Both the position numbers and the translations under genes were made by a program. DNA of 64,000 nt, taken from positions 1,054,001 through 1,118,000 of the forward strand of contig NC_015388.1 in NCBI RefSeq assembly GCF_000195295.1, written 5' to 3'. The notes beneath the pieces were generated by a model, which was given only the letters and a program-made list of their open reading frames with translations, was not told the origin of the DNA and did not search any database. This stretch comes from Desulfobacca acetoxidans DSM 11109. GTDB taxonomy: Bacteria; Desulfobacterota; Desulfobaccia; Desulfobaccales; Desulfobaccaceae. Below are positions 8,269-16,374 of this stretch, in pieces; the first letter of the stretch is position 1, and every line of letters begins with the position of its first letter.

Positions 8269-8802
8269 CTAATCCTGCAACCGCACCCAGACCGCCTGCG
8301 GACCCTTGAGACCCTCCTCCAAGGCCAGCTTGACTTTGTGGCCTACCTGGAGTTTGTCAAAATTGCCTTTTTTTAGCGCATGGGCATGAAAATAAACTTC
8401 CTCGCCGTCTGCGGTTTCGATAAAACCGAAGTCCTCATCCGGAAAGATCCGCGCTATTTTACCCAAGACGGTATTTTCCGGGTGGGTTTTGACCCGCTGC
8501 TGCCGGGTATCGGAAGTTTCCTGCAGCCGGCGATCCAGGACGTCGAACGCCTCAATGATAAGGGGCGACACCAGCTCCCCCTGACGGGTGACGGTCAGGG
8601 TGTTGCCCGGAACCGCAGCAATGATGCGGATTTCGAACTGGCCCTGTCGGTGGCGTCCACCCCCGATCAGTTCTACCCTGGCGTTGACGATGGGATCATT
8701 ATAACGTTTTTGCAGGCGGGTCAATTCTTCTTCGATTTTCTCTTTCCATTCCGGCAAGATTTCGATGTTTTGACCCTCAATAAAAATGTTTAACGGAAGC
8801 AT
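8269..8802 (-). CDS. Ribosome hibernation factor (HPF/RaiA-like) fused to a cold-shock domain
   Basis: 177 residues in two domains. Residues ~3-100 resemble the S30AE/HPF fold that binds the decoding region of idle ribosomes. Residues ~112-177 form a cold-shock OB fold with RNP1-like DFGFIET (124-130) and RNP2-like VYFHAHA (136-142). An AGGAGG SD precedes the ATG. The fusion suggests a ribosome- or RNA-binding stress protein. Such HPF-CSD fusions occur in other proteobacteria, but their action is poorly characterised. Confidence 0.88.
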   Translation of the reverse strand: MLPLNIFIEGQNIEILPEWKEKIEEELTRLQKRYNDPIVNARVELIGGGRHRQGQFEIRIIAAVPGNTLTVTRQGELVSPLIIEAFDVLDRRLQETSDTRQQRVKTHPENTVLGKIARIFPDEDFGFIETADGEEVYFHAHALKKGNFDKLQVGHKVKLALEEGLKGPQAVWVRLQD

Positions 8803-8921
8803 AGGCTAACCTCCTGCTATCATCAGGATGTTGATTTTTTAACAGATTTTTCAGAGTTTGTCGACGATAACCATTCATTTCGGCGGAAAAAGAGTTATCG
8901 AGCGCTTTCCGTCGCCGTTGT

Positions 8922-8960
8922 CTTATGGTAAATTTATCATAAGTGGATAATCTTACCACT
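8922..8960. promoter_or_regulatory. Inverted repeats upstream of amrS-like gene
   Basis: CTTATG (8922-8927) pairs with CATAAG (8938-8943), and AGTGG (8942-8946) with CCACT (8956-8960), just before the SD AGGGAGGAG of the radical SAM gene. They may be operator half-sites in this divergent promoter region. No known regulator motif was matched. Confidence 0.35.
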
Positions 8961-8976
8961 AAAGGGAGGAGCAGTC

Positions 8977-9990
8977 ATGCAGCAGGCCAGGTTCTATGAA
9001 GTAGAAGAAGATAACAAGGTAAGGTGTTATCTGTGTGCCCATGGATGCGTCATCGACCCAGGAAAACGAGGCATCTGTATGGTACGGGAAAACCGGGATG
9101 GCGTCCTATATTCTTTGGTGTACGGCAAAATTATCTCTCGTAATGTGGACCCCATTGAAAAAAAACCTTTATTTCATTTTCTGCCTGGAAGTCGATCTTT
9201 CTCCATTGCTACAGTAGGATGCAACCTGCAATGTCAGCACTGCCAGAATTATGAAATTTCTCAATGGCCGCGTTTGAGAAAAAATGGATTTCCTGGAGAC
9301 GATCTGACACCTTCCCAGATCGTAGCCGAAGCCAAGAGCAGCGGCTCCCTGAGCATTGCCTATACCTATACCGAACCGACGATTTTTGCGGAGTTTGCTT
9401 ATGATACAGCCGTGTTAGCCAAGGGCGAGGGCATCCGCAATGTCTTTGTCTCCAACGGCTTTATGAGCGAACGGTCCGCAACGACCATGGCCGAGGTGAT
9501 AGACGCAGACAATATCGATCTAAAAAGTTTTTCGGACTCGTTTTATCGGAAGATATGCAAGGCCAGATTGCAGCCGGTGCTGGATACTATTGAGCGTATG
9601 AAGCATCTCGGAGTTTGGGTGGAGGTAACCACCCTGATCATCCCGGGTCTGAACGACTCCGACCAGGAGCTTAAAGAAATAGCTGATTTCATCAAGGGGG
9701 TAGGGGTAGATATTCCCTGGCACGTCTCCGCCTTCTATCCCACCTATAAGATGCTTGATCGGCCCCGGACGCCGGTAGCAACCCTGCGCCGCGCCCGGCA
9801 GATCGGTTTGGAGGCGGGCCTGCGTTATGTCTATACCGGCAACATCCCAGGAGAAAATGGCGAGAAAACCTTCTGTTACGCCTGTGGCGCCATGGTCATC
9901 GACCGCTTCGGTTATGCCATCAACCAGAATCTCCTGAAAAATGGCGCCTGTCCTCAATGCGGGGCGCGTATCGACGGCGTCTGGAGTTAG
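8977..9990 (+). CDS. amrS: AmmeMemoRadiSam-type radical SAM enzyme
   Basis: 337 residues, full length for the family named after the AMMECR1-Memo-radical SAM set. The radical SAM cluster motif C82-x3-C86-x2-C89 (CNLQCQHC) is present. The N-terminus has a C-x2-C-x3-C zinc-like element (CYLCAHGC) and the C-terminus a zinc ribbon (CYACG...CPQCG). The SD GGGAGGAG is well placed. The Memo and AMMECR1 partner genes are not adjacent. The reaction is not known for most members. Confidence 0.9.
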   Translation: MQQARFYEVEEDNKVRCYLCAHGCVIDPGKRGICMVRENRDGVLYSLVYGKIISRNVDPIEKKPLFHFLPGSRSFSIATVGCNLQCQHCQNYEISQWPRLRKNGFPGDDLTPSQIVAEAKSSGSLSIAYTYTEPTIFAEFAYDTAVLAKGEGIRNVFVSNGFMSERSATTMAEVIDADNIDLKSFSDSFYRKICKARLQPVLDTIERMKHLGVWVEVTTLIIPGLNDSDQELKEIADFIKGVGVDIPWHVSAFYPTYKMLDRPRTPVATLRRARQIGLEAGLRYVYTGNIPGENGEKTFCYACGAMVIDRFGYAINQNLLKNGACPQCGARIDGVWS

Positions 9991-10053
9991 GCATCCTTGC
10001 GATTATAGGCAGACGGGAAAAAAATTTTTCCCACCCAGGCGCCGATTATTGTC

Positions 10054-10111
10054 TCCTGTGGGGTTTAGTAGGACATAAAGGCGAAAAAAAGCTTTTCGCA
10101 CCCACAGGAGG
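10054..10111 (+). promoter_or_regulatory. Leader hairpin covering the SD of the Spy-like gene
   Basis: A 9-bp inverted repeat TCCTGTGGG (10054-10062) / CCCACAGGA (10101-10109) encloses an inner hairpin GCGAAAA (10081-10087) / TTTTCGC (10093-10099). The 3' arm contains most of the AGGAGG Shine-Dalgarno (10106-10111) of the next gene, so folding would hide the ribosome site. Confidence 0.5.
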
Positions 10112-10120
10112 AAATCAGAA

Positions 10121-10564
10121 ATGACGATACATTGTCGTAAAAGATGGTTGTCTTTGATCTTAACCCTGGCCCTGAGCCTCGGTTTAGCTGGCATCGCCAC
10201 GGCTGGCCATTGGGGTATGGACGGATGCTGCGACATGGATATGGGCCACGGACGGGGAATGCACGGCATCCGGCTGACACCCGAACAGGCAGCCCAAGTG
10301 TTTGATCTACATCAGAAATTTATGAATGATACGGTCGACTTGCGCAAACAGATGATGATCAAGCGGGCAGAGCTGGGAGAGCTGTGGCGGGCCAAGGAAC
10401 CGGACAAGGCCAAGATTGCGGCCAAAGAAAAGGAGATCAGCGTCCTGCGCGACCAATTCCGGGAAAAGGCTATAGCACATAAGATCGAGATGAAGAAGAA
10501 TTGTCCTATGATGGGCCGCGGCATGGGGCCCGGCCCAGGCCAACCTCCCCAAGGTGGCAAGTAG
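10121..10564 (+). CDS. Spy/CpxP/ZraP-like periplasmic protein
   Basis: 147 residues with a clear signal peptide (hydrophobic LSLILTLALSLGLAG, cleavage near ATA-GH at ~28). The mature part starts with a His/Met/Cys/Asp-rich stretch (DGCCDMDMGHGRGMHG) suited to metal binding, then LTPEQ and a long amphipathic helix typical of Spy/ZraP proteins, then a Met/Gly/Pro tail. A role as periplasmic metal-stress chaperone or sensor is likely from the family. A rho-independent terminator follows, so it is probably monocistronic. Confidence 0.85.
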   Translation: MTIHCRKRWLSLILTLALSLGLAGIATAGHWGMDGCCDMDMGHGRGMHGIRLTPEQAAQVFDLHQKFMNDTVDLRKQMMIKRAELGELWRAKEPDKAKIAAKEKEISVLRDQFREKAIAHKIEMKKNCPMMGRGMGPGPGQPPQGGK

Positions 10565-10588
10565 TCTGCTGTAAACCCTCACCCCGCC

Positions 10589-10635
10589 CAGCCAGAGCCG
10601 GAGCGGCCTTTGGGTCATCCTGCTCTGGCTGTTTT
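10589..10635 (+). terminator. Terminator after the Spy-like gene
   Basis: 10-bp stem CAGCCAGAGC (10589-10598) / GCTCTGGCTG (10622-10631) followed by TTTTCTTC. Confidence 0.8.
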
Positions 10636-10998
10636 CTTCATCGGTTGCTTGGGAGGAATACAAGTGGGGCGAATACAAGATTTGCCCTTACGGCTGAGAC
10701 TGCCGGTGTTGCAGTGTTGCAGGGCGGAAAAGCGGAGCGCATCCCGTCTTCTAAAAAGCTCCGACACCAATTTGCATGATTCGCAGGTAACCCACAGGTA
10801 ATGGTAATTATCGAGAAATCGAGGTTTTTAAATGCAGGGTGGGCACCGCCCACCACTCCTTGATTTCTTCTCTCAGATAGCTGAAGTATTACGCATTATT
10901 TCAAAATTACCCGCAACCCCTGAATATGACTTATTATCATGGCTTGTGAGTAATTTTTAGAAATTGACAATTACCTCGCTTTTCTCCCTATCCCTGCA
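10636..10998. other. Repeat-bearing intergenic region
   Basis: Contains fragments of the dispersed families also seen near 21550, 21745 and 29440: a GGGGCGAATACAAG-type module (~10665-10690) and a GGGTGGGCA/GCCCACC hairpin module (~10834-10855), plus CTCAGATAGCTGAAGTATTAC (~10874-10893, repeated inverted at ~21706). No gene seen. Confidence 0.5.
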
Positions 10999-12618
10999 TT
11001 ATTTCGCCTGCATTTCTGCCAGCAGGCGCAGCACCCGTCCGGCAGCGCCGCTGGCCTGGCAGACGGTGTCAGTGATATCCTGGGGGCCCAAACAGGTCCC
11101 GGCCAGGAAGATGCCGGGTCGACTGGACTCCACCGGGTGCATGATGTGGTGTTTCGGTATATAAAAACCCTGTTCATCCCGTTTCGGGGCCTGATCCAAA
11201 AAAGGCGGCAGGGTCTTGGGACCCTCCAGACCGACCGCCAACACCGCCAGATCCACGGTGAGATACCCCAGCCGCCCGGTTTCCAGGTCTTCGTAAACAA
11301 TTACCGGTCGTTCCCCTTCATCCGGGCAGATGCGGCCGGGTAAGGCCTTGACAAAGCGTACCCCGGCAGCACGCGCCCGCAGGTAGAGCTCTTCGCAGCC
11401 TTTCCCCGAAGTGCGGATATCATTATAAAAAATTGTTACTTCGATCGTCGGATCATGCTCCAGGGCCAGCATGGCCTCTTTAATCGAGGCGGTGCAGCAG
11501 TAGCCGGAACAGTAGGGCAGAAACCGCCGGTCCCGGGACCCGACGCACTGGATAAAGGCCAGTTTCCGCACCGGTTGGCCCGAATGGGTTACCAGGCTGC
11601 CCGAAGTGGGCCCCGAGGCGCAGACCAGTCTTTCAAACTCCAGGTTGGTAAGCACCTGGGGCAACCGGCCATAGCCGTATTCGCTCTTCAGGCTCGGGTC
11701 GAAAGGAGCGGCTCCGGTTGCCAGGACGATGGCCCCCACCTGAAGATGCAGGGTGCGGGGGACGTCGTCCAGATTAATGGCCTGGCGGCCGCAGGTCTTG
11801 GCGCACTGCCGGCAGTCGATACAGTATTCTTTCTCGATGGTGGCTCGCAGAGGCACGGCTTGGGCAAAGATAATCCGGATGCAGGTGCGGGGTTTCATCC
11901 CCAGGTTCCATCGACTGGGCAGGATAACGGGGCAGACCTCGGCGCAACTGCCGCAGCCGACACATTTCGTCATGTCCACGTAGCGCGGTTTGAGGGTGAC
12001 CTTGACGTGAAAATTCCCCGGTTCGCCCGCGATCTGTTCGAGTACGGCGTAGGTGAGCAGCTCGATGTTGGGATGGGTCGCCACTTCCACCAGTTTTGGT
12101 CCCAGGATACAGATGGAACAGTCCAGGGTGGGGAAGGTCTTGTCCAGCTTCGCCATATTACCGCCGATGCTCAGGGATTCGTCCAGCAGATAAACCTTCA
12201 AACCGGCTTTGGCCAGATCTAGGGCTACCTCACATCCCCCCACTCCTCCCCCGACCACCAGAACCGACCGATGTACCTCTGCCGGTCGGGGAAGAAAAGA
12301 CGTCTTGGCCTCCAGGGCCAGGAGCAACTCAGCGGCGGCGCTCTCCACGTCCCGCCAGGCCCACAGATCAACCACCGGTGCCCGCAAGGTGGTCAAAAGC
12401 TTAAAAAATCGGGAGCTTAACTCCGGGCCGCAGGCCGCCAGGACATACTGCTCAGGCGCCTCCTCTAAGATCTGCTGGAGCCTGGCCAGACCGGTGGGAG
12501 TGCAGCACGGCTCCAACACCACCGCTTCGACCTGTTGGGTCGCCAACTCCGAGACGACCGCGTGTAGGTCCACCTTCAGATCAGGACAGTTACAGAGCAG
12601 GAGCTTTTTGCCAGCCAT
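10999..12618 (-). CDS. HdrA-like FAD and iron-sulfur protein
   Basis: 539 residues from the preferred ATG at 12618 (MAGKKLLLCNC); the longer frame to 12717 reads through repeat DNA. The N-terminal ~115 residues are a cysteine-containing HdrA-type domain. The FAD motif VVGGGVGG is at ~121-128, the HdrA-specific LDCSICILGPK at ~165-175, then two 4Fe-4S motifs (CVGCGSCAEVCP; CIDCRQCAKTC). HdrA proteins are flavin hubs for electron bifurcation or transfer between ferredoxin, NAD(P)H, hydrogenase or disulfide. Last of a three-gene run with an HdrA-MvhD fusion and a polyferredoxin. No HdrB/HdrC is nearby. Confidence 0.9.
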   Translation of the reverse strand: MAGKKLLLCNCPDLKVDLHAVVSELATQQVEAVVLEPCCTPTGLARLQQILEEAPEQYVLAACGPELSSRFFKLLTTLRAPVVDLWAWRDVESAAAELLLALEAKTSFLPRPAEVHRSVLVVGGGVGGCEVALDLAKAGLKVYLLDESLSIGGNMAKLDKTFPTLDCSICILGPKLVEVATHPNIELLTYAVLEQIAGEPGNFHVKVTLKPRYVDMTKCVGCGSCAEVCPVILPSRWNLGMKPRTCIRIIFAQAVPLRATIEKEYCIDCRQCAKTCGRQAINLDDVPRTLHLQVGAIVLATGAAPFDPSLKSEYGYGRLPQVLTNLEFERLVCASGPTSGSLVTHSGQPVRKLAFIQCVGSRDRRFLPYCSGYCCTASIKEAMLALEHDPTIEVTIFYNDIRTSGKGCEELYLRARAAGVRFVKALPGRICPDEGERPVIVYEDLETGRLGYLTVDLAVLAVGLEGPKTLPPFLDQAPKRDEQGFYIPKHHIMHPVESSRPGIFLAGTCLGPQDITDTVCQASGAAGRVLRLLAEMQAK

Positions 12619-12646
12619 AGGTGTGCAGTTTCCGGTTTTTCCCCTG

Positions 12647-12669
12647 GTTCCCAAGCTAGAGCTCGGAAC
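12647..12669. repeat. Short CCAAGCT hairpin repeat
   Basis: Imperfect 10-bp inverted repeat (GTTCCCAAGCT-aga-GCTCGGAAC). A related hairpin (GATCCCAAGC-cgga-GCTTGGGATC) lies at ~55478-55501, so this is a dispersed intergenic element. Confidence 0.5.
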
Positions 12670-12713
12670 TGAGATAGATGAGAGCTTCTCCCCTAATGCA
12701 ACGGCCTTGAGAG

Positions 12714-15056
12714 TCAAGGTGAAGGGGTTTTCGGTTCCTCCACCGCCTTCGAACCAAGTTCAGCCAATTTCCGGGTCATGTCTATGATCAACTGTTGGAA
12801 GGCCCGGCCTTCGGTAGCCGAAATCCAGGCTAGCTGCAAGCGCTCCGGATTAATGCCCTGGGCCTCCAGTTTTGCCTGCAAGCGCTCCATTCTGGTCTTG
12901 GCCCGTAGGTTGCCGCTGATGTAGTGACAGTCCCCGGGGGGGTGACAGCCGGTAACCAAAACCAAACCGGCGCCTTTGGCAAAGGCATGCTGCACGAACT
13001 TAGGGTGCACCCGGCCGGCGCACATGGTGCGGATCAGGCGCACCGCGGCGGGGTATTGCAGACGGGAGACGCCAGCGAAATCGGCTCCGGCATAAGAACA
13101 CCAGTTACAGGCAAAAGCCAGGATTTTTTGCTCCGGGGATTCGGCCAGGGCTTCATCAATCTGGGCCAGGATCATCTCATCGGTAAATCCGTAGGCGGTT
13201 ACCGCTTCCGCCGGACAGGCGCCGGCGCAGACCCCACAGCCTTTGCAGGCCGCCACAATAACCCGGGCCTTGGTCTCCCCCTCCCGGTCATAAAGCTCAA
13301 TTGCCTGAAAGGGGCACTGCTGAAAACAACGCTTGCAGCCGGTACATTTTTCCGGGTCAATTTCGCAGACGATACCGTCGAGGGTGATAGTATCGCGACT
13401 AAAGAGGCCCACTAGCTTGGCGGCGGCGCCGCTGGCCTGGGCCATAGAAGCGGCGATATCTTTAGGTCCCTGGCAGGTTCCGGCCAGGTAGACGCCGTCC
13501 AGGATGGTATCCAGAGGCCTGAGTTTGGGATGAGCTTCCAGAAAGAAACCGTCCTCGCCCACCGGCAGTTTCAAAACGTCCCGCAAAGGCTGGCCATCTC
13601 CCGGCATCATCCCTACAGCCAGCACGACCAGGTCTACCAGGTCTTCGGTCTCGATCCGGAATAGTTCATTTTCTGCTGTAATAGCGACCCTATCGCCCGA
13701 CGCCGCCAGTTCCCGTACCGGTCCCCGGAGAAACAAGACACCCGCCTCCCGGGCCTGGGTGTATAATGCCTCCCATTCTCTCCGGATGGTGCGGATGTCC
13801 CGGTAGTAAAGGCGAATCCGGGCTTCAGGGAATCTTTTCTTGAGCTCCAGGGACTGTTTCAAGGCGGTGGGGCAGCAGATGCGGGAGCAGTAGCGGTTGC
13901 CGTCTTCTTCTCGGGAGCCGACGCACAGGATAAAGGCAATATCCCGAGGTGCTGGACCTGGGAAAATGCCGCTGTCTGGCGCGGCGCCGGACTCGATGGC
14001 TGCCAGACGTGCTTCCAGTTGCAGCGAGGTCAGCACCTGGGGAAGACTGGCCCAGACCTCGTAGCGGCTGCCAACCGGATCAAAGGGGGTAAAACCGGTG
14101 GCCACGATGAGGCTGCCGACGGTGAAGGTATACAGTGTCGGACCGGACTCGAGAGTGATGGCCTCCTGGGGGCACACTTCGAGGCAGGCTCCACATCGGG
14201 TGCACTGTTCCGAATCGATGACATATCCGGTCGGAAAGGCGTGCGGCGAAGGCAGGTAGATGGCCGCGTGGTCATTGATCTGGACAGGACAGACGGCGGC
14301 GCATTGACCACACAGATTGCAGGTGGCGCCCACCATTCGAGGTTTTTGCGTGATCTCAAGCTGATAACTTCCCAAATGCCCGGTCATGGCGGCTACTTCA
14401 CTGCCGACCAGGATTTCAATCTGAGGGTGGAGACTGGCTGCGGCCATGAGAGGATTGATGAGGGTGAAGGCCTTCTGGCCGTAAGGAAAAGTGCGGTGCA
14501 GGCGGTTGGCCCACCCGCCCAGAATTGGGGCTTTTTCCACCAGGACGACTTTATGGCCGGACTCGGCGATGTCCAGGGCCGCCCGCAATCCGGCCGGTCC
14601 GCCGCCGATCACCAGGGCCTGGCGAGTTACGGGGACTTGCCGATCAGACAATGGTTGAGCCAGACGTGCCTTGGCCAATCCCATGCGGATCAATTCGAGG
14701 GCTTTGGCTTCAGCCGGCTGTGGCTCGCGGGAGTGGACCCAGGAACAGTGCTCCCTGAGGTTGACGATCTCGAGGAGATAGGGATTTAATCCGGCCCCGG
14801 CTAGCATCCGCCGGAAGGTCATCTCGTGCATCTTGGGAGAGCAGGCCGCGATAACGATCCGGTTAAGGTTCCGTTCGGCGATGTCCTGCAGGATTTCCTG
14901 TTGCCCCGCCTCGGAGCAACTGTATAGTTGATGTCGGCAGACGGCTACATCCGGCAGGTTTTGTACCTGGGCCGCCAAGGTACCGGGGCGCACTACGCCG
15001 GCAATATTGAGGCCACAGTGGCAGATATAGCATCCGAGTCGCAGGGGTTCCGTCAT
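12714..15056 (-). CDS. HdrA-MvhD fusion protein
   Basis: 780 residues from the ATG at 15056 (MTEPLRLGCYICHCG); the 18 residues further upstream in frame come from repeat DNA. Order: HdrA N-domain with CYICHCG, FAD motif GGGPAG (~151-156), two 4Fe-4S motifs (~246-256, ~285-295), HdrA C-part, two more 4Fe-4S motifs (CTGCKRCFQQCP, CKGCGVCAGACP), and an MvhD/FlpD domain (~660-770; FACNWCSYAGAD, GCHPPGDCHY). QmoB of sulfate reducers shares this fusion. Unlike its neighbour it lacks the LDCSICIL cysteines after the FAD motif (FPYGQKAF there). Probably the central flavo-iron-sulfur subunit of a cytoplasmic electron-transfer complex. Confidence 0.92.
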   Translation of the reverse strand: MTEPLRLGCYICHCGLNIAGVVRPGTLAAQVQNLPDVAVCRHQLYSCSEAGQQEILQDIAERNLNRIVIAACSPKMHEMTFRRMLAGAGLNPYLLEIVNLREHCSWVHSREPQPAEAKALELIRMGLAKARLAQPLSDRQVPVTRQALVIGGGPAGLRAALDIAESGHKVVLVEKAPILGGWANRLHRTFPYGQKAFTLINPLMAAASLHPQIEILVGSEVAAMTGHLGSYQLEITQKPRMVGATCNLCGQCAAVCPVQINDHAAIYLPSPHAFPTGYVIDSEQCTRCGACLEVCPQEAITLESGPTLYTFTVGSLIVATGFTPFDPVGSRYEVWASLPQVLTSLQLEARLAAIESGAAPDSGIFPGPAPRDIAFILCVGSREEDGNRYCSRICCPTALKQSLELKKRFPEARIRLYYRDIRTIRREWEALYTQAREAGVLFLRGPVRELAASGDRVAITAENELFRIETEDLVDLVVLAVGMMPGDGQPLRDVLKLPVGEDGFFLEAHPKLRPLDTILDGVYLAGTCQGPKDIAASMAQASGAAAKLVGLFSRDTITLDGIVCEIDPEKCTGCKRCFQQCPFQAIELYDREGETKARVIVAACKGCGVCAGACPAEAVTAYGFTDEMILAQIDEALAESPEQKILAFACNWCSYAGADFAGVSRLQYPAAVRLIRTMCAGRVHPKFVQHAFAKGAGLVLVTGCHPPGDCHYISGNLRAKTRMERLQAKLEAQGINPERLQLAWISATEGRAFQQLIIDMTRKLAELGSKAVEEPKTPSP

Positions 15057-15074
15057 GGCACTACAACAACACGA

Positions 15075-15170
15075 GTTTGCACGCATAAATTGGCATGTTC
15101 TGAGGAACACAACGAAATACGAAAGAATGATTGGTGGCGCAGGCCTCCTGGCCTGTGCACCAGCGTGTTG
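15075..15170 (-). repeat. Dispersed 'cctcctggcctgtgc' repeat
   Basis: Contains GGCATGTTCTGAGGAACACAACGAAATACGAAAG followed closely by GGCGCAGGCCTCCTGGCCTGTGCACC (both positions 15092-15161 region). The same string order recurs at ~29485-29541 and ~55520-55620. It separates the polyferredoxin gene from the HdrA-MvhD gene. Confidence 0.65.
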
Positions 15171-15232
15171 GCTGGAAAGCCTGCACCACCTTCTTTCATC
15201 AAAGGTTCGCCCATCTTCCGCTCACATTCGAT

Positions 15233-16084
15233 TTACAAGGCACCGCCACTTGTCAACCTGGCCACCGCTTCGTCCCAGACATGGGAAAATTCCCCCGGCA
15301 GGGCCACCACTTCCTCGCGGATGATGGTGATGGCGCCCTCATCACAGATGTTCCGGCAGACCCCGCAAAGGCTGCAGGTCTCATTCTGGAGATATACCCG
15401 CTCCCCTTCCCGGACAATAGCCTTGACCGGACAGAGATCGATACACTTGGTGCAAGATACCGGACAGAGTTCATCCCGGATGATTACCCGGCCAATAAAT
15501 TTCGGGCTGATTTCAATAGCCTGAGTACGGCAGAGCAGCAGGCACTGGCTGCAGCGCAGACAGAGCTCGGGTTGGGGAAAGACATGGCTGCGGTCTTCGG
15601 CCAACTGTATGACCTGACGGGGACAGGCGTCCAGGCAGACCCGGCAGTTTTTGGGGCAATCGGTTAAAGTATTGGGAATCAGGCGGCGCTCCTGACGGCA
15701 CCAATGGACTTCGCCTTCCGGCAGTGGCGGACAGGGCTCCGGGCATTTAGCGGTATCGATAGTGATAGAGGGATAAAAATCTGCCATCCCCTGGTGGTCG
15801 GCCAGTATTGTCTTGGGTTGACCGTTATAAAACAGGGTCACTGCTCCGGTAGGGCAGAAATGCGAGCAGACCTCGCAGAGTACGCAGATCCGGGGGTCGA
15901 TGGTGATATCCAGGTCAACTTCGCCGGAAATGATGCTCACCGCCTGCCGAGGGCAGACCGTGGAGCAGACCTCACATTTGAGGCAGCGCGTTTTATCCAC
16001 CACCAGGCTGACCTGTTCCGCGTAGAGGGACAGGGTGAGTTCCAGTCTTTGGCCGGTCTCCCGTTTTTTGATCGGATAACGCAT
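15233..16084 (-). CDS. Polyferredoxin
   Basis: 283 residues built of ferredoxin repeats. Standard C-x2-C-x2-C-x3-C motifs occur as CLKCEVCSTVC (34-44), CVLCEVCSHFC, CLRCSQCLLLC and CSLCGVCRNIC, with C-x3-C-x2-C-x3-C variants CPKNCRVCLDAC and CPVSCTKCIDLC, so at least six [4Fe-4S] clusters are expected. No signal peptide. First gene of the HdrA module; it probably acts as electron wire or donor for the two HdrA proteins, as MvhB-like polyferredoxins do. Confidence 0.9.
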   Translation of the reverse strand: MRYPIKKRETGQRLELTLSLYAEQVSLVVDKTRCLKCEVCSTVCPRQAVSIISGEVDLDITIDPRICVLCEVCSHFCPTGAVTLFYNGQPKTILADHQGMADFYPSITIDTAKCPEPCPPLPEGEVHWCRQERRLIPNTLTDCPKNCRVCLDACPRQVIQLAEDRSHVFPQPELCLRCSQCLLLCRTQAIEISPKFIGRVIIRDELCPVSCTKCIDLCPVKAIVREGERVYLQNETCSLCGVCRNICDEGAITIIREEVVALPGEFSHVWDEAVARLTSGGAL

Positions 16085-16374
16085 GCCGTCCTACATTTCC
16101 TCTTTATACAGGTCAGATACTACCATTCACTATATCACCGACCCTGAGTGAACACAAGGAACATCGGTTGCGGGCAGGATGTCTTTTTAATTTTTTTAAA
16201 GGATTTAGGTCGGTTAGAAAATAAGTTTTGAGGTCGAAGTTCCGAGGATCGAATTGAACAGAGATTCTTGAATTAACTGAGTAAATTTTGGTTCATTCGA
16301 CGAAGGCGTACTTTATTCCGCCAAAAACCTTATTTTTGTAAAGGAGTCAGTCGTTTCTTCCGGACCGTGCTCGG
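16085..16374. other. Intergenic region
   Basis: No gene, tRNA or clear terminator seen. AT-rich runs near 16180-16215 could hold the promoter of the polyferredoxin operon. Confidence 0.4.

Noticed and set aside
10015-10032. Terminator of the radical SAM gene
   Set aside because: The sequence is an almost perfect palindrome but lacks a T run after the stem, so termination is not supported.
14019-14789. Long open frame on the plus strand opposite the HdrA-MvhD gene
   Set aside because: It is the antisense shadow of a GC-rich gene; no SD or domain. The same holds for 11455-12222, 30321-31349 and 5391-6212.
15057-15110. N-terminal extension of the HdrA-MvhD protein
   Set aside because: The extra 18 codons fall within the dispersed repeat and lack similarity; the HdrA start GCYICHCG begins right after the ATG at 15056.
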